DNA of 13,647 bases from Acidobacteriaceae bacterium (GTDB taxonomy: Bacteria; Acidobacteriota; Terriglobia; Bryobacterales; Bryobacteraceae), in contig JAFASD010000482.1 in assembly GCA_019244945.1 (NCBI GenBank), positions 1-13,647 on the forward strand. The letters run 5' to 3'. The notes beneath the pieces were generated by a model. It was not told the origin of the DNA. It made no database searches and saw only the letters and a program-made list of their open reading frames with translations. The translations under genes and the position numbers were made by a program. Shown here in pieces: positions 1-6,729 of the stretch (positions are counted from its first letter, which is position 1; each line of letters starts with the position of its first letter).

Positions 1-1919
1 GCATCGAGCTCCGGATAGGCTGGATGAACGGAACGCACAGCGTTCCATGCTTCGAGCGCATCGGCCGGCCGCTGTTCCCGTTCTGCAGCACGCGCCTTTT
101 CGGCCAGCCACTCGGCAAATTCGCGCTTTCTGCAAGCTGCACGATAAGTCGAGGAAAAATGCTCAACCTGAGGAAAGCGCTCCGAGGCCGACTTCCAAAT
201 TTCGATGCGGCGATCCAGATTCGGTTCCGCCTCCACCTCTTGCACGGTTGCAGCTATCAGGTGAGAAGTATGCTCCTGCTGTGCCTCTTCGATATCGAGT
301 TTCAGCGCCCGGAGAGCAGGGTTTTCCGGTAAACGAACCAACGCCTCGTCGCAGCACGCTAACGCGGCATCTGGATCGCCTGAACGCTGCAATTCGCGAG
401 CGTGCTCCAGACAGCGTTGAGTGTCCTGCCAAGCCGAAACAATGCGATTGTAAAGATTCAGGAGATCCGATGCAGTATTGCCGGGCTCGGGCGCCTGATG
501 ATCTAAATCCAGCGCGCGCCGAATCGCCCCCAGTGCTTTTTCCGGATCGCAGTGAGTCATCGCCCGTTCGGCTTGACGGGTTGCCCGACGCTTTTCGTTC
601 AAAGCGGCGCTGTACTCCTGCTCTTCTTGCTGGATGCTGAACCGGAGATCGAGCGCGGCAGGTTCATTCGGCCAGATTTCCAGCGCTTGCTCGACCGCCT
701 CTTTGGCCGCAGTAAAATCCCGATTCATGGCCAGCTGCCGCGCTGTCGCTAGGCGTTGGTCCGCATCGGATTCGGCCCGGCGGCGCTCGATTTCCTGCCG
801 CAGAGCCAAAGCTTCCGCGTTTTGCGGCTCCAAGCGCAAAGCTTCTTCGACCTTCTTGGTCGCGAGGTGGTACTCCTGTGCTTCGCTCCGGATCCGTGCT
901 GCGGCCAATAACCAGGAAACCGTCCGCTGGTTGCGAAGAGACTCAAAATTCCGCTTAACCTCGGAAAGCCGATCGTCGACCCAGCCTTCTAGCTCGAGCT
1001 GATTGAGAATGTCGCCCGCCAACTCGAGGTCACCATTGGCGGTGGCGCTCCGCGCCTGCTCCACGCGCGGCTCTATGCGAACAGGATCGAAAATGTTTAT
1101 CGGCTCATTGAGGACTGCCTTGCGAAGCGTGTCGCGAAACTCCCGCGCTGACTGGAAACGGTGCTCCGGAAGTTTAGCCAGGGCCTTTTGGAGGGTCCGA
1201 TCTACAGCGGAATTGAGCTGCTGATTGAAGCGCGAAGCGGGAGGAGGGTTGCGATGGACAATCGCGTCAGCTAGCTCCTTTTCCGTTTTGCCCTCAAAAG
1301 GCCGTCGCCCGGTCAGCGTCTCATAAGCGACGACACCTAAGGAAAAAATATCCGATAAGGCAGAAACGCCGTGCATCGTTACCTGCTCCGGCGCCATGTA
1401 CATCAGCGTCCCTTTGCGGGTACCGGTTAACAGAGTTTCCGCATAGTGCGCGACACCGAAATCGATCAGCTTTACGGAATCGTCGTCAAGAACGAAGATG
1501 TTGCTCGGCTTAATGTCTCGGTGAATGAGACCGGCTTCGTGCGTGGCCTGGAGTCCTCGGGAGGCCTGAATTAAAATTTCGATGGCGCGCTCGAGCGGAA
1601 GAGGGCCGGAATCCAAAATAAGGCTGTCTAGCGTTTTGCCGCGAAGAAACGGCATAACCAAGTACGGCTTTCGTCTCCCGTTTTCGTCGATTTCGCCCGT
1701 ATCACGGATTTCGACGACGTTGGGGTGAACGATCTTTGCGAGCTTGTCGCATTCCTCGCGGAACATCCGGAGGGCCATGGGATCGGCGGTGTCGGCCAGT
1801 GTTTTCAACGCGACATCGGCGTTGATGACCGTATCGCGCGCGCGGTACACGACCCCCATGCCGCCCGTCCCCAGCCTTTCTTTGAGCTGATAGCGGCTTT
1901 TGAGTCTCTTAGAGGACAA
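1..1919 (-). CDS. Serine/threonine protein kinase with TPR-like C-terminal region (partial, runs off left edge)
   Basis: A Hanks-type protein kinase that phosphorylates Ser/Thr on unidentified partners, probably in the cytoplasm. At least 639 residues are visible and the 3' end lies outside the window. Kinase features in order are the Gly-rich loop GTGGMGVVY (17-25), VALK with the ATP-binding Lys39, HRDIKPSN with catalytic Asp135 and Asn140, the DFG motif (153-155), MAPEQ (175-179) and SDIFSLG (189-195). From about residue 285 the protein is helical and TPR-like, with repeated ALxxxP-type units. No membrane helix or PASTA domain is seen in the visible part. The start is taken as TTG at 1919, giving MSSKRLKSRY, because a GGGGGGAG ribosome binding site lies 10 bases upstream and an in-frame TGA lies at 1941-1943. 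The TTG at 1928 is too close to that site. The kinase assignment is certain; the start and full length are not. Confidence 0.95.
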   Translation of the reverse strand, partial: MSSKRLKSRYQLKERLGTGGMGVVYRARDTVINADVALKTLADTADPMALRMFREECDKLAKIVHPNVVEIRDTGEIDENGRRKPYLVMPFLRGKTLDSLILDSGPLPLERAIEILIQASRGLQATHEAGLIHRDIKPSNIFVLDDDSVKLIDFGVAHYAETLLTGTRKGTLMYMAPEQVTMHGVSALSDIFSLGVVAYETLTGRRPFEGKTEKELADAIVHRNPPPASRFNQQLNSAVDRTLQKALAKLPEHRFQSAREFRDTLRKAVLNEPINIFDPVRIEPRVEQARSATANGDLELAGDILNQLELEGWVDDRLSEVKRNFESLRNQRTVSWLLAAARIRSEAQEYHLATKKVEEALRLEPQNAEALALRQEIERRRAESDADQRLATARQLAMNRDFTAAKEAVEQALEIWPNEPAALDLRFSIQQEEQEYSAALNEKRRATRQAERAMTHCDPEKALGAIRRALDLDHQAPEPGNTASDLLNLYNRIVSAWQDTQRCLEHARELQRSGDPDAALACCDEALVRLPENPALRALKLDIEEAQQEHTSHLIAATVQEVEAEPNLDRRIEIWKSASERFPQVEHFSSTYRAACRKREFAEWLAEKARAAEREQRPADALEAWNAVRSVHPAYPELD

Positions 1920-1929
1920 TAACCGCAAA

Positions 1930-1937
1930 CTCCCCCC
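1930..1937 (-). promoter_or_regulatory. Ribosome binding site deciding the TTG start of the kinase
   Basis: GGGGGGAG on the minus strand ends 10 bases before the TTG at 1919. No ATG or GTG is available between the in-frame stop at 1941-1943 and the Gly-rich loop except those inside the kinase fold, so this site supports a TTG start. Confidence 0.5.
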
Positions 1938-2033
1938 TGGTCACATCGACGTCAAATCAGCCTGTAAGGCTTACTTGCATTTCATCATGACTGGACCAAG
2001 ATGGCGCGATTTACCTGGTAAAGTTCACAGCAC

Positions 2034-2076
2034 TTCGGGCCATTCGGCCCATTTGACAGATCTTTCGGGCAATTTG
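2034..2076. repeat. Three imperfect direct repeats of TTCGGGC(C/A)ATTTG
   Basis: Similar 13-base units start at 2034, 2043 and 2064 on the plus strand. They share TTCGG followed by S-C and an AT-rich end, and the first two overlap. The first two also form a GGGCC-ATTC-GGCCC hairpin (2037-2050). They lie between the tRNA-Leu gene and the kinase gene. They could be operator half-sites or part of an RNA leader; chance is also possible in so short a stretch. Confidence 0.3.
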
Positions 2077-2083
2077 CCTTCCA
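2068..2083 (-). promoter_or_regulatory. Possible sigma-54 type (-24/-12) promoter for the kinase gene
   Basis: On the minus strand the sequence TGGAAGGCAAATTGCC has the GG-N10-GC spacing of sigma-54 promoters and matches TGGCACG-N4-TTGC at most conserved positions. It would start transcription near 2056, leaving a leader of roughly 137 bases before the kinase start. No enhancer-binding regulator gene is in the window and no clear sigma-70 alternative was seen, so this is a motif match only. Confidence 0.3.
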
Positions 2084-2114
2084 ACGTGGCCGAAATTGCG
2101 ACGCGGTGATCAAA

Positions 2115-2132
2115 TGCGCTTCAAGTGGCGCA
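2115..2132 (-). terminator. Weak hairpin downstream of tRNA-Leu
   Basis: On the minus strand TGCGC and GCGCA pair across an 8-base loop about 25 bases past the tRNA 3' end and are followed by TTTG. The stem is only five base pairs and there is no real U tract. It could end or process the tRNA transcript, but support is thin. Confidence 0.2.
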
Positions 2133-2156
2133 GAGCCGCCTAGAGCCAGTTATTAT

Positions 2157-2244
2157 TGGTGCGGATGGGGAGACTTGAACTCCCACGCCCGTTACAGGCG
2201 CTGGAACCTAAATCCAGTGCGTCTGCCAATTCCGCCACATCCGC
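2157..2244 (-). tRNA. tRNA-Leu (anticodon UAG)
   Basis: An 88-base class II tRNA with CCA encoded. The acceptor stem GCGGATG/CATCCGC, anticodon stem CTGGA/TCCAG with loop TTTAGGT (anticodon TAG), long variable arm CGCC...GGCG and T arm GGGAG-TTCAAGT-CTCCC all pair correctly. It decodes CUA and, by wobble, other CUN leucine codons. The gene begins 12 bases after the dsbD stop on the same strand, so it may be read through from the dsbD operon and cut out of the long transcript. A promoter inside the end of dsbD is the alternative; none was clear. Confidence 0.97.
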
Positions 2245-2256
2245 TTGAAGACAGTT

Positions 2257-4197
2257 TCAGCGTAGCATCGCGGTGGACTGCTGTCGCGCGCCTGGTTTGC
2301 TCTGTAAGAAGCTCAGGAATTCTTGCGGATTGCGGGTCAGTTGCGGGAAGGTCGCGATGACGTTTTGGTCTGCATCCAGGATCGCGTAAAAGGGAATCGA
2401 CACCGTGCTGAATTTTTGATCTTCCAGCTTCTGGTTCCTTTCGGAATCCGCGTCCGTGCCATCCGTGTAGAGATCTACAACAATCATGTCCTTCAAGGCC
2501 GTCTGAATCTCGGGCCGTGGGAACATGTTCGCTTTCATCCAATGGCAATTCGTACACGCATAACCAGTGAAATTCACGAGCACCAATTTGTTCTGCTGGC
2601 GGGCGGCTGCGAGCGCCGAATCCAATTGGTTCTTGAAATAACTCCCTGGAGCGGAAGCAGCCTGGACGGCAGAATTGCCGAAGACGGTCCCCGATGCTTC
2701 TGGTACGAAGGCATCGAGATCGCCTAAGCGTCCACCGAACAAGCCCGGCATCAAGCTGATCGAGAAAATCATAAAAAGCGATGCGATGAGAGCACGCGAG
2801 ACGCCGAGCCGGTCGTCTTTCTTGATCCCCTCCATCGGCAACAATCCCAGGAGATAAAGACCGGGTAAGGCGAACAGAACGATCCAAGCCGCGAGAAAGC
2901 GTTCGCGCGTGAGCCAATATGTTTGGAGAACCTGGTCGACATTGCTCAGATACTTCAACATAACGGCCAGCACGATAAATCCGAGGACGATCTTTACCCG
3001 AACCATCCAGCCACCACTGCGCGGCAACTTCTGCAAATAGGAAGGGAACAACGCCAGCAGAAAAAACGGGGCCGCCAAACCTGCTGCGAAAGCGAGCATT
3101 CCGGCAACCGGTTGCGCCCCTTTCGACTGCACCGAGGCAATCAGCAGAGGTCCGACGATTGGCCCAATGCAGGCGAATGACGTCAGGGAAAACGTAAGCC
3201 CCATCAGCAGCGTCCCTGCATAGCCGCCGGTTTGCGATGCGCTGTTGAGTTTTGTAAGTAATCCTGAGGGCAGCCGCAGCTCAAACGCGCCAAGAAGGCT
3301 CAGTCCGAAAACGAAAAATACGATCGCGATGAAGCCGTTAACCCAAGGGCTTGAACCCAGCTGGACGACGCCGAAGGGACCTGCGATCGCTGTGACCAAA
3401 AAGCCCAAGCCGGTGAATAGGACGATGATGCCCAGACAGAACACTAGAGCTTGCTTCCAGCCACCGCTCTTTTCTCCGCTCGTGCTGGACCCGCTTTGAT
3501 TCAGGAAAAACGAGACCGTGATTGGAATCATCGGGAATACACACGGAGTGAACAGAGCGGCAAGGCCGAAACCGAACGCAGTGAGGAGAAAAGGTAACAA
3601 AGGCTCGTTATTGCGTTCGGGAACCCGCGCGGGTGGCGCTGCGGAACCAGAGATCGGGGTTGGGTTTGCCGAAGGAGCAGCGGGAACGAGAGCGTAATCG
3701 CGAGGAATGGAAAAGCTTCCCGCTGGCGCTCCGGCGAGAAAGCTTATCTCGCTACTGGCCGTCTTCTTGACTGGAGGCAGGCATTTGACGTCAGTGCAAG
3801 CTTGATAGCGTACCGAGGCTTCGATGGTGGAAGCCGCGCTTGCCGATTTGCTGGTTGTCGCTTCTATGAGAAATACCGCCTGAGCAGTATAAGTCTCGGT
3901 GTCTATCTGGAAGTTCGGATCTAATTTCCGGACCGGCTGCGGTCGATAAACGTTGTACGAGGCAAGGACAGGATTGTCAGACAGACGGATCTTCGTAATA
4001 ATCGGACCGCCCGGGGGAGTGGTTGGAGAGTACAGATGCCAGCCGGGCTGAATGGTCGCTTTGAGCTGGAAATAGGCTTTGTTTCCAGGCGCGATCTGCG
4101 TAATGTTGTTAACGGGGCTGAGAGTCCACTGGACTGGATCTTCTTTCCCGCTTACTAGAGCGGCAATACTCAGAGCCAGCAGCAAAACGCGAGCCAT
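2257..4197 (-). CDS. dsbD: Thiol:disulfide interchange protein DsbD (transmembrane thiol reductase)
   Basis: Carries reducing power from cytoplasmic thioredoxin across the inner membrane to periplasmic thiol proteins, for example isomerases and cytochrome c maturation partners. The 646 residues show the classic three-part layout. A signal peptide (about 1-17) precedes an N-terminal periplasmic domain with the pair Cys134/Cys139 (ACTDVKCLPP). A central hydrophobic domain of about eight helices (about 200-490) carries FTPCVFPM (Cys219) and SFACIGPIVGP (Cys343), the membrane redox pair. A C-terminal thioredoxin-like domain has the CTNC site (Cys548/Cys551) and a cis-Pro in SIPFY. It is somewhat longer than the E. 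coli protein (565 residues). The ATG lies 3 bases after the plsX stop, with AGGA inside the end of plsX, so translation is probably coupled. Sitting directly after plsX is unusual: fabH often holds that place. Confidence 0.95.
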   Translation of the reverse strand: MARVLLLALSIAALVSGKEDPVQWTLSPVNNITQIAPGNKAYFQLKATIQPGWHLYSPTTPPGGPIITKIRLSDNPVLASYNVYRPQPVRKLDPNFQIDTETYTAQAVFLIEATTSKSASAASTIEASVRYQACTDVKCLPPVKKTASSEISFLAGAPAGSFSIPRDYALVPAAPSANPTPISGSAAPPARVPERNNEPLLPFLLTAFGFGLAALFTPCVFPMIPITVSFFLNQSGSSTSGEKSGGWKQALVFCLGIIVLFTGLGFLVTAIAGPFGVVQLGSSPWVNGFIAIVFFVFGLSLLGAFELRLPSGLLTKLNSASQTGGYAGTLLMGLTFSLTSFACIGPIVGPLLIASVQSKGAQPVAGMLAFAAGLAAPFFLLALFPSYLQKLPRSGGWMVRVKIVLGFIVLAVMLKYLSNVDQVLQTYWLTRERFLAAWIVLFALPGLYLLGLLPMEGIKKDDRLGVSRALIASLFMIFSISLMPGLFGGRLGDLDAFVPEASGTVFGNSAVQAASAPGSYFKNQLDSALAAARQQNKLVLVNFTGYACTNCHWMKANMFPRPEIQTALKDMIVVDLYTDGTDADSERNQKLEDQKFSTVSIPFYAILDADQNVIATFPQLTRNPQEFLSFLQSKPGARQQSTAMLR

Positions 4198-4200
4198 AGA

Positions 4201-5220
4201 TCATCCTGCTTGGGCTGAGGCCCAGCCATCCAGCTCAGTTGCGATTCGCTCGTTGATTTTGCCTTCCGCAAATTCTTTTGCGATACGAATCGCGTTGCGA
4301 ATCGCTTTCGCGGTAGATCGGCCGTGGCAAATCACGCAGATCCCGTTCAGACCCAGGAGCGGAGCGCCGCCGTATTCGGAATAGTCCACGCGCTTCTTGA
4401 ATTCGTTGAAAGCGCCTTGGGCGAGATACGCCCCGACCTGCCGCGTGATGCTGGCTTCCAAAGATTGCTTGAGCAATTGGCGAATGACGTCTGCCAACCC
4501 TTCACTCACCTTCAGCGCCACGTTGCCCACGAACCCGTCGCAAACAATCACATCGACAATCCCGGTGTATACATCCCGGCCTTCCACATTGCCAATGAAA
4601 TTCAGGTGAGTCAGAGTTTTTAAGAGCGGATACGCTTCATGCGTGAGGGCGTTCCCTTTGTGTTCCTCTTCGCCGATCGAAAGTAAGCCCACTCGCGGTT
4701 TGGGCGTTCGAAAAATCACGCGAGAATAGGCGTTTCCCATCACGGCGAACTGAGCGAGCATCTTGGGAGTGCAATCGACGTTGGCGCCGACGTCAATCAT
4801 GACGGCAGGTTTGCCGCTCGAGGTAGGGAACGCCGAAGCAAGAGCCGGCCGGTCCACGCCGGGCAACATCCCTTGCACCATTTTGGCGGTTGCCATGACT
4901 GCGCCTGTATTGCCGGCCGAAACCAATCCCTGTGCTGCGCCTTCCCTCACCAGACGGGAGGCCACGCGAATCGAGCTGTCTTTCTTCGAGCGGACCGCCT
5001 TGCCGGCGCTGTCCTCCATCGTGATCTGCTCGCTTGCGTGTTTGATTTCCAGCGGGAGAGATTGCCAACCCGCATGCCGATCTAACTCTTTTCGGATCGC
5101 CTCTTCGCGGCCGACAAGAATGACTTTGACGTCAAAAGCTTTTACCGCCTGAAACGCCCCCTCCACTTCCGCTTTCGGAAAGTGATCGCCTCCCATCGCG
5201 TCGAGGGCTATGGTCACCAT
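4201..5220 (-). CDS. plsX: Phosphate acyltransferase PlsX
   Basis: Makes acyl-phosphate from acyl-ACP and phosphate, the donor used by PlsY for the first acylation of glycerol-3-phosphate in phospholipid synthesis. It is a soluble, peripherally membrane-associated enzyme. The 339 residues match the family length. Visible signatures are the N-terminal IALDAMGGDHFP (4-15), SAGNTGAVMA (101-110), the MIDVGANVDC segment (141-150), SIGEEEHKGN (181-190) and DGFVGNVALK (228-237). It is the third gene of yceD-rpmF-plsX and begins 15 bases after rpmF. The ribosome binding site is weak, which suggests coupling to rpmF translation. I am confident of family and function. Confidence 0.97.
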   Translation of the reverse strand: MVTIALDAMGGDHFPKAEVEGAFQAVKAFDVKVILVGREEAIRKELDRHAGWQSLPLEIKHASEQITMEDSAGKAVRSKKDSSIRVASRLVREGAAQGLVSAGNTGAVMATAKMVQGMLPGVDRPALASAFPTSSGKPAVMIDVGANVDCTPKMLAQFAVMGNAYSRVIFRTPKPRVGLLSIGEEEHKGNALTHEAYPLLKTLTHLNFIGNVEGRDVYTGIVDVIVCDGFVGNVALKVSEGLADVIRQLLKQSLEASITRQVGAYLAQGAFNEFKKRVDYSEYGGAPLLGLNGICVICHGRSTAKAIRNAIRIAKEFAEGKINERIATELDGWASAQAG

Positions 5221-5235
5221 GGGAATTCTTGAGAT

Positions 5236-5418
5236 TTAGGTTTCGATGACTTCGATGACTTCGCGACCTTTGTACTTGCCGCAATGCGGACAAGCCCGAT
5301 GAGGGCGAATTTTTTCATGGCAGTTGGGGCATTCCGCCAGCTGAGGGATGCGCAGAGCATCGTGCGCGCGGCGCGTGGAAGTGCGGCGCTGGGAGTGGCG
5401 GCGTTTTGGATTCGGCAT
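5236..5418 (-). CDS. rpmF: 50S ribosomal protein L32
   Basis: A 60-residue component of the large ribosomal subunit. It opens with the family signature MPNPKRRHSQRRT and carries a complete zinc-ribbon, Cys30-x2-Cys33 and Cys43-x2-Cys46 (CPNC and CPHC). This is therefore the zinc-binding form rather than the Cys-less paralogue used under zinc starvation. AGGA lies 6 bases before the ATG. It sits between yceD and plsX, an arrangement conserved across many bacterial phyla. Confidence 0.98.
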   Translation of the reverse strand: MPNPKRRHSQRRTSTRRAHDALRIPQLAECPNCHEKIRPHRACPHCGKYKGREVIEVIET

Positions 5419-5476
5419 AGTTTTCCTGCTTTCTCAGTTCTTCATCAGTAGTTTAGCGGCTTCGGCCAGTAGGCGC

Positions 5477-6016
5477 TCAGTTATGAGGGCCGATTTCGGC
5501 GCGAAGCGCTCTCAATTTGCTCCACCGGTCGTCGACTGCTTCGGTTTGGCAGCCGCAATCGCGCTGGTTCCGGTTCTGACCGCACGACGGGCAGATGCCT
5601 TTGCATGCCTCATCGCAGATGAGCTGCATGGGCAGCGCGAGCAGAACGACTTCTCGAAGAATGTCTTCGAGCGCCAGCCCGCCCCCTTCGTAGTAGCCCA
5701 CCTCCAAGCCCCCTTGATCGATCTCGTCCTCGGCGCGGCCCTTCGCCTCTGCAGCGGGCATGTATACGAGATCGAAATGGTTTCCTATCGGAAACTTCGC
5801 CGTTTCGAGGCAGCGGTCGCAGGTAGCTTCCACGGTCACGTTTAGATCACCCTCGACGCGGATCTCGCCGAGAGAGTGGTTCAACAGCTTAGCCGTCCCC
5901 TCCGTATGGAGCGGAGAGGATTGAGTGATTTTGCTGTCGTAATCTATTTCGCCCGCGGGAATATCAACGTTAAAACGAACAGTTCGTAATTCAAGTTCGT
6001 GGAGGCTGATGAACAT
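5477..6016 (-). CDS. yceD: YceD/DUF177 family protein (23S rRNA accumulation)
   Basis: A 179-residue DUF177 protein. Members of this family are linked to 23S rRNA accumulation and early large-subunit assembly and are normally encoded just ahead of rpmF. It shows the family pattern CDRCL (Cys66, Cys69) and a Cys-rich C-terminal stretch with Cys134, Cys138, Cys142, Cys145, Cys154 and Cys156 (CPSCGQNRN and CGC), which probably binds zinc. The ATG start is supported by a strong GAGGAGG five bases upstream. It heads the minus-strand operon running through rpmF, plsX and dsbD; the gap to rpmF is 58 bases. Family assignment is firm; the molecular function is only known in outline. Confidence 0.92.
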   Translation of the reverse strand: MFISLHELELRTVRFNVDIPAGEIDYDSKITQSSPLHTEGTAKLLNHSLGEIRVEGDLNVTVEATCDRCLETAKFPIGNHFDLVYMPAAEAKGRAEDEIDQGGLEVGYYEGGGLALEDILREVVLLALPMQLICDEACKGICPSCGQNRNQRDCGCQTEAVDDRWSKLRALRAEIGPHN

Positions 6017-6059
6017 GCCGACCTCCTCAAGAAAGGCCCTGGCGGGCTTGCAAAACGTA

Positions 6060-6065
6060 AGTATA
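6060..6065 (-). promoter_or_regulatory. Extended -10 element for the yceD-rpmF-plsX-dsbD operon
   Basis: On the minus strand the sequence TGTTATACT fits an extended -10 box (TG-N-TATACT). Transcription would start near 6053 and give a leader of about 37 bases before yceD. No good -35 hexamer is present at the standard spacing, which is compatible with an extended -10 promoter. Confidence 0.45.
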
Positions 6066-6117
6066 ACAAGCTGGGTGGCTCCTGTTGTGGGATCATTCGC
6101 AGAAGGAGGGTATCCAG

Positions 6118-6636
6118 ATGAAAACGTTTCTTTTATTTACGGCCTGTGCGCTGATTGCCGCCAATTTGCAGGCTCAATCGAACGCCGGTCCGCTGATCGC
6201 TGCCTCGAAAGGGTTTAATGCACGAGTGGAGGGTAACGTCCTCAAGAGCGCCGAGGAAATGCCCGAAGAAAACTACGCCTTTAAACCCACTCCGGACGTC
6301 AGAAGTTTTGGACAACTGGTTGGCCATGTGGCCGATGCGCAGTACGAATTCTGCGCTCCGGTGATCGGTGACGGCACAAAGCCTCCAGATGTCGAGAAAA
6401 CGAAGACGAGCAAAGCAGACTTGATTCAAGCCCTGAAAGCTGCGTTCGCGTATTGCGATAAAGCCTACGACGGTTTGACGGACGCGCGTGCCTTGGAAAC
6501 CGTGAAATTTTTCGGCTACGACCTGCCCAAATTGGAGCTGCTGAACATCAACACAGCGCATAGCGACGAGCACTATGGAAACATGGTGACGTACCTGCGA
6601 ATGAAAGGTTTAGTACCGCCTTCCAGCCAGCACTGA
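6118..6636 (+). CDS. Secreted DinB-fold (DinB-like / DUF664-type) protein
   Basis: A 172-residue protein with a clear signal peptide (MKTFLLFTACALIAANLQAQ, 1-20) followed by a four-helix-bundle DinB-like domain. The metal-binding His triad is recognisable: His70 in QLVGHVADA and His148/His152 in TAHSDEHYGN. The C-terminal MVTYLRMKGLVPPS is typical of the family. Most characterised DinB-fold proteins are cytoplasmic thiol-dependent metalloenzymes; here the substrate is unknown and the protein should work in the periplasm. The ATG at 6118 is chosen over the in-frame ATG at 6085 because GGAGG lies 7-8 bases before it and only this start gives a proper signal peptide. It diverges from the yceD operon and is followed at once by the inverted repeats described at 6640-6729. 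Confidence 0.88.
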   Translation: MKTFLLFTACALIAANLQAQSNAGPLIAASKGFNARVEGNVLKSAEEMPEENYAFKPTPDVRSFGQLVGHVADAQYEFCAPVIGDGTKPPDVEKTKTSKADLIQALKAAFAYCDKAYDGLTDARALETVKFFGYDLPKLELLNINTAHSDEHYGNMVTYLRMKGLVPPSSQH

Positions 6637-6639
6637 ACG

Positions 6640-6669
6640 TTAGGCAGCGATCCGCGGCTTGCTGCCTAA
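6640..6669 (+). terminator. Perfect 9-bp inverted repeat after the DinB-like gene
   Basis: TTAGGCAGC (6640-6648) and GCTGCCTAA (6661-6669) pair perfectly across a 12-base loop that itself contains CCGCGG. The hairpin starts 3 bases after the DinB-like stop codon. There is no U tract, so it may be a 3' end or processing structure or half of the switch-like arrangement with 6685-6729, rather than a strong intrinsic terminator. Confidence 0.45.
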
Positions 6670-6729
6670 GGCGAAGTACACTACAGGCAGCAGGACACGT
6701 TGGCCACTCAACCCAAAACGCTGCTGCCT
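6658..6729 (+). promoter_or_regulatory. Competing stem elements around the M20 peptidase start
   Basis: CTTGCTGCCT (6658-6667) can pair with AGGCAGCAGG (6685-6694) in ten pairs, one of them G-U, burying part of the AGGA ribosome binding site at 6692-6695. AGGCAGCAG (6685-6693) can instead pair perfectly with CTGCTGCCT (6721-6729), inside the peptidase coding region, putting the TTG start in the loop. The first of these segments also pairs with 6640-6648. The pairings are read directly from the sequence; a regulatory role is inference. Confidence 0.35.

Noticed and set aside
47..640. Plus-strand open frame of 197 codons opposite the kinase gene
   Set aside because: The minus-strand frame encodes a continuous kinase/TPR protein through this stretch; the plus-strand product is Arg/Pro-rich without recognisable motifs.
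2034..2076. Short repeated units considered as a CRISPR or iteron array
   Set aside because: Only three imperfect 13-base units with uneven spacing (9 and 21 bases), no spacers and no nearby cas or replication genes.
2157..2244. tRNA-Leu as an integration (attachment) site for a genomic island
   Set aside because: No integrase gene, no direct repeat of the tRNA 3' end and no change in gene character are visible on either side.
2192..2917. Minus-strand open frame of 241 codons overlapping dsbD and the tRNA
   Set aside because: It is out of frame with dsbD, runs through the tRNA gene and has an Arg/His/Ser-rich composition typical of shadow frames.
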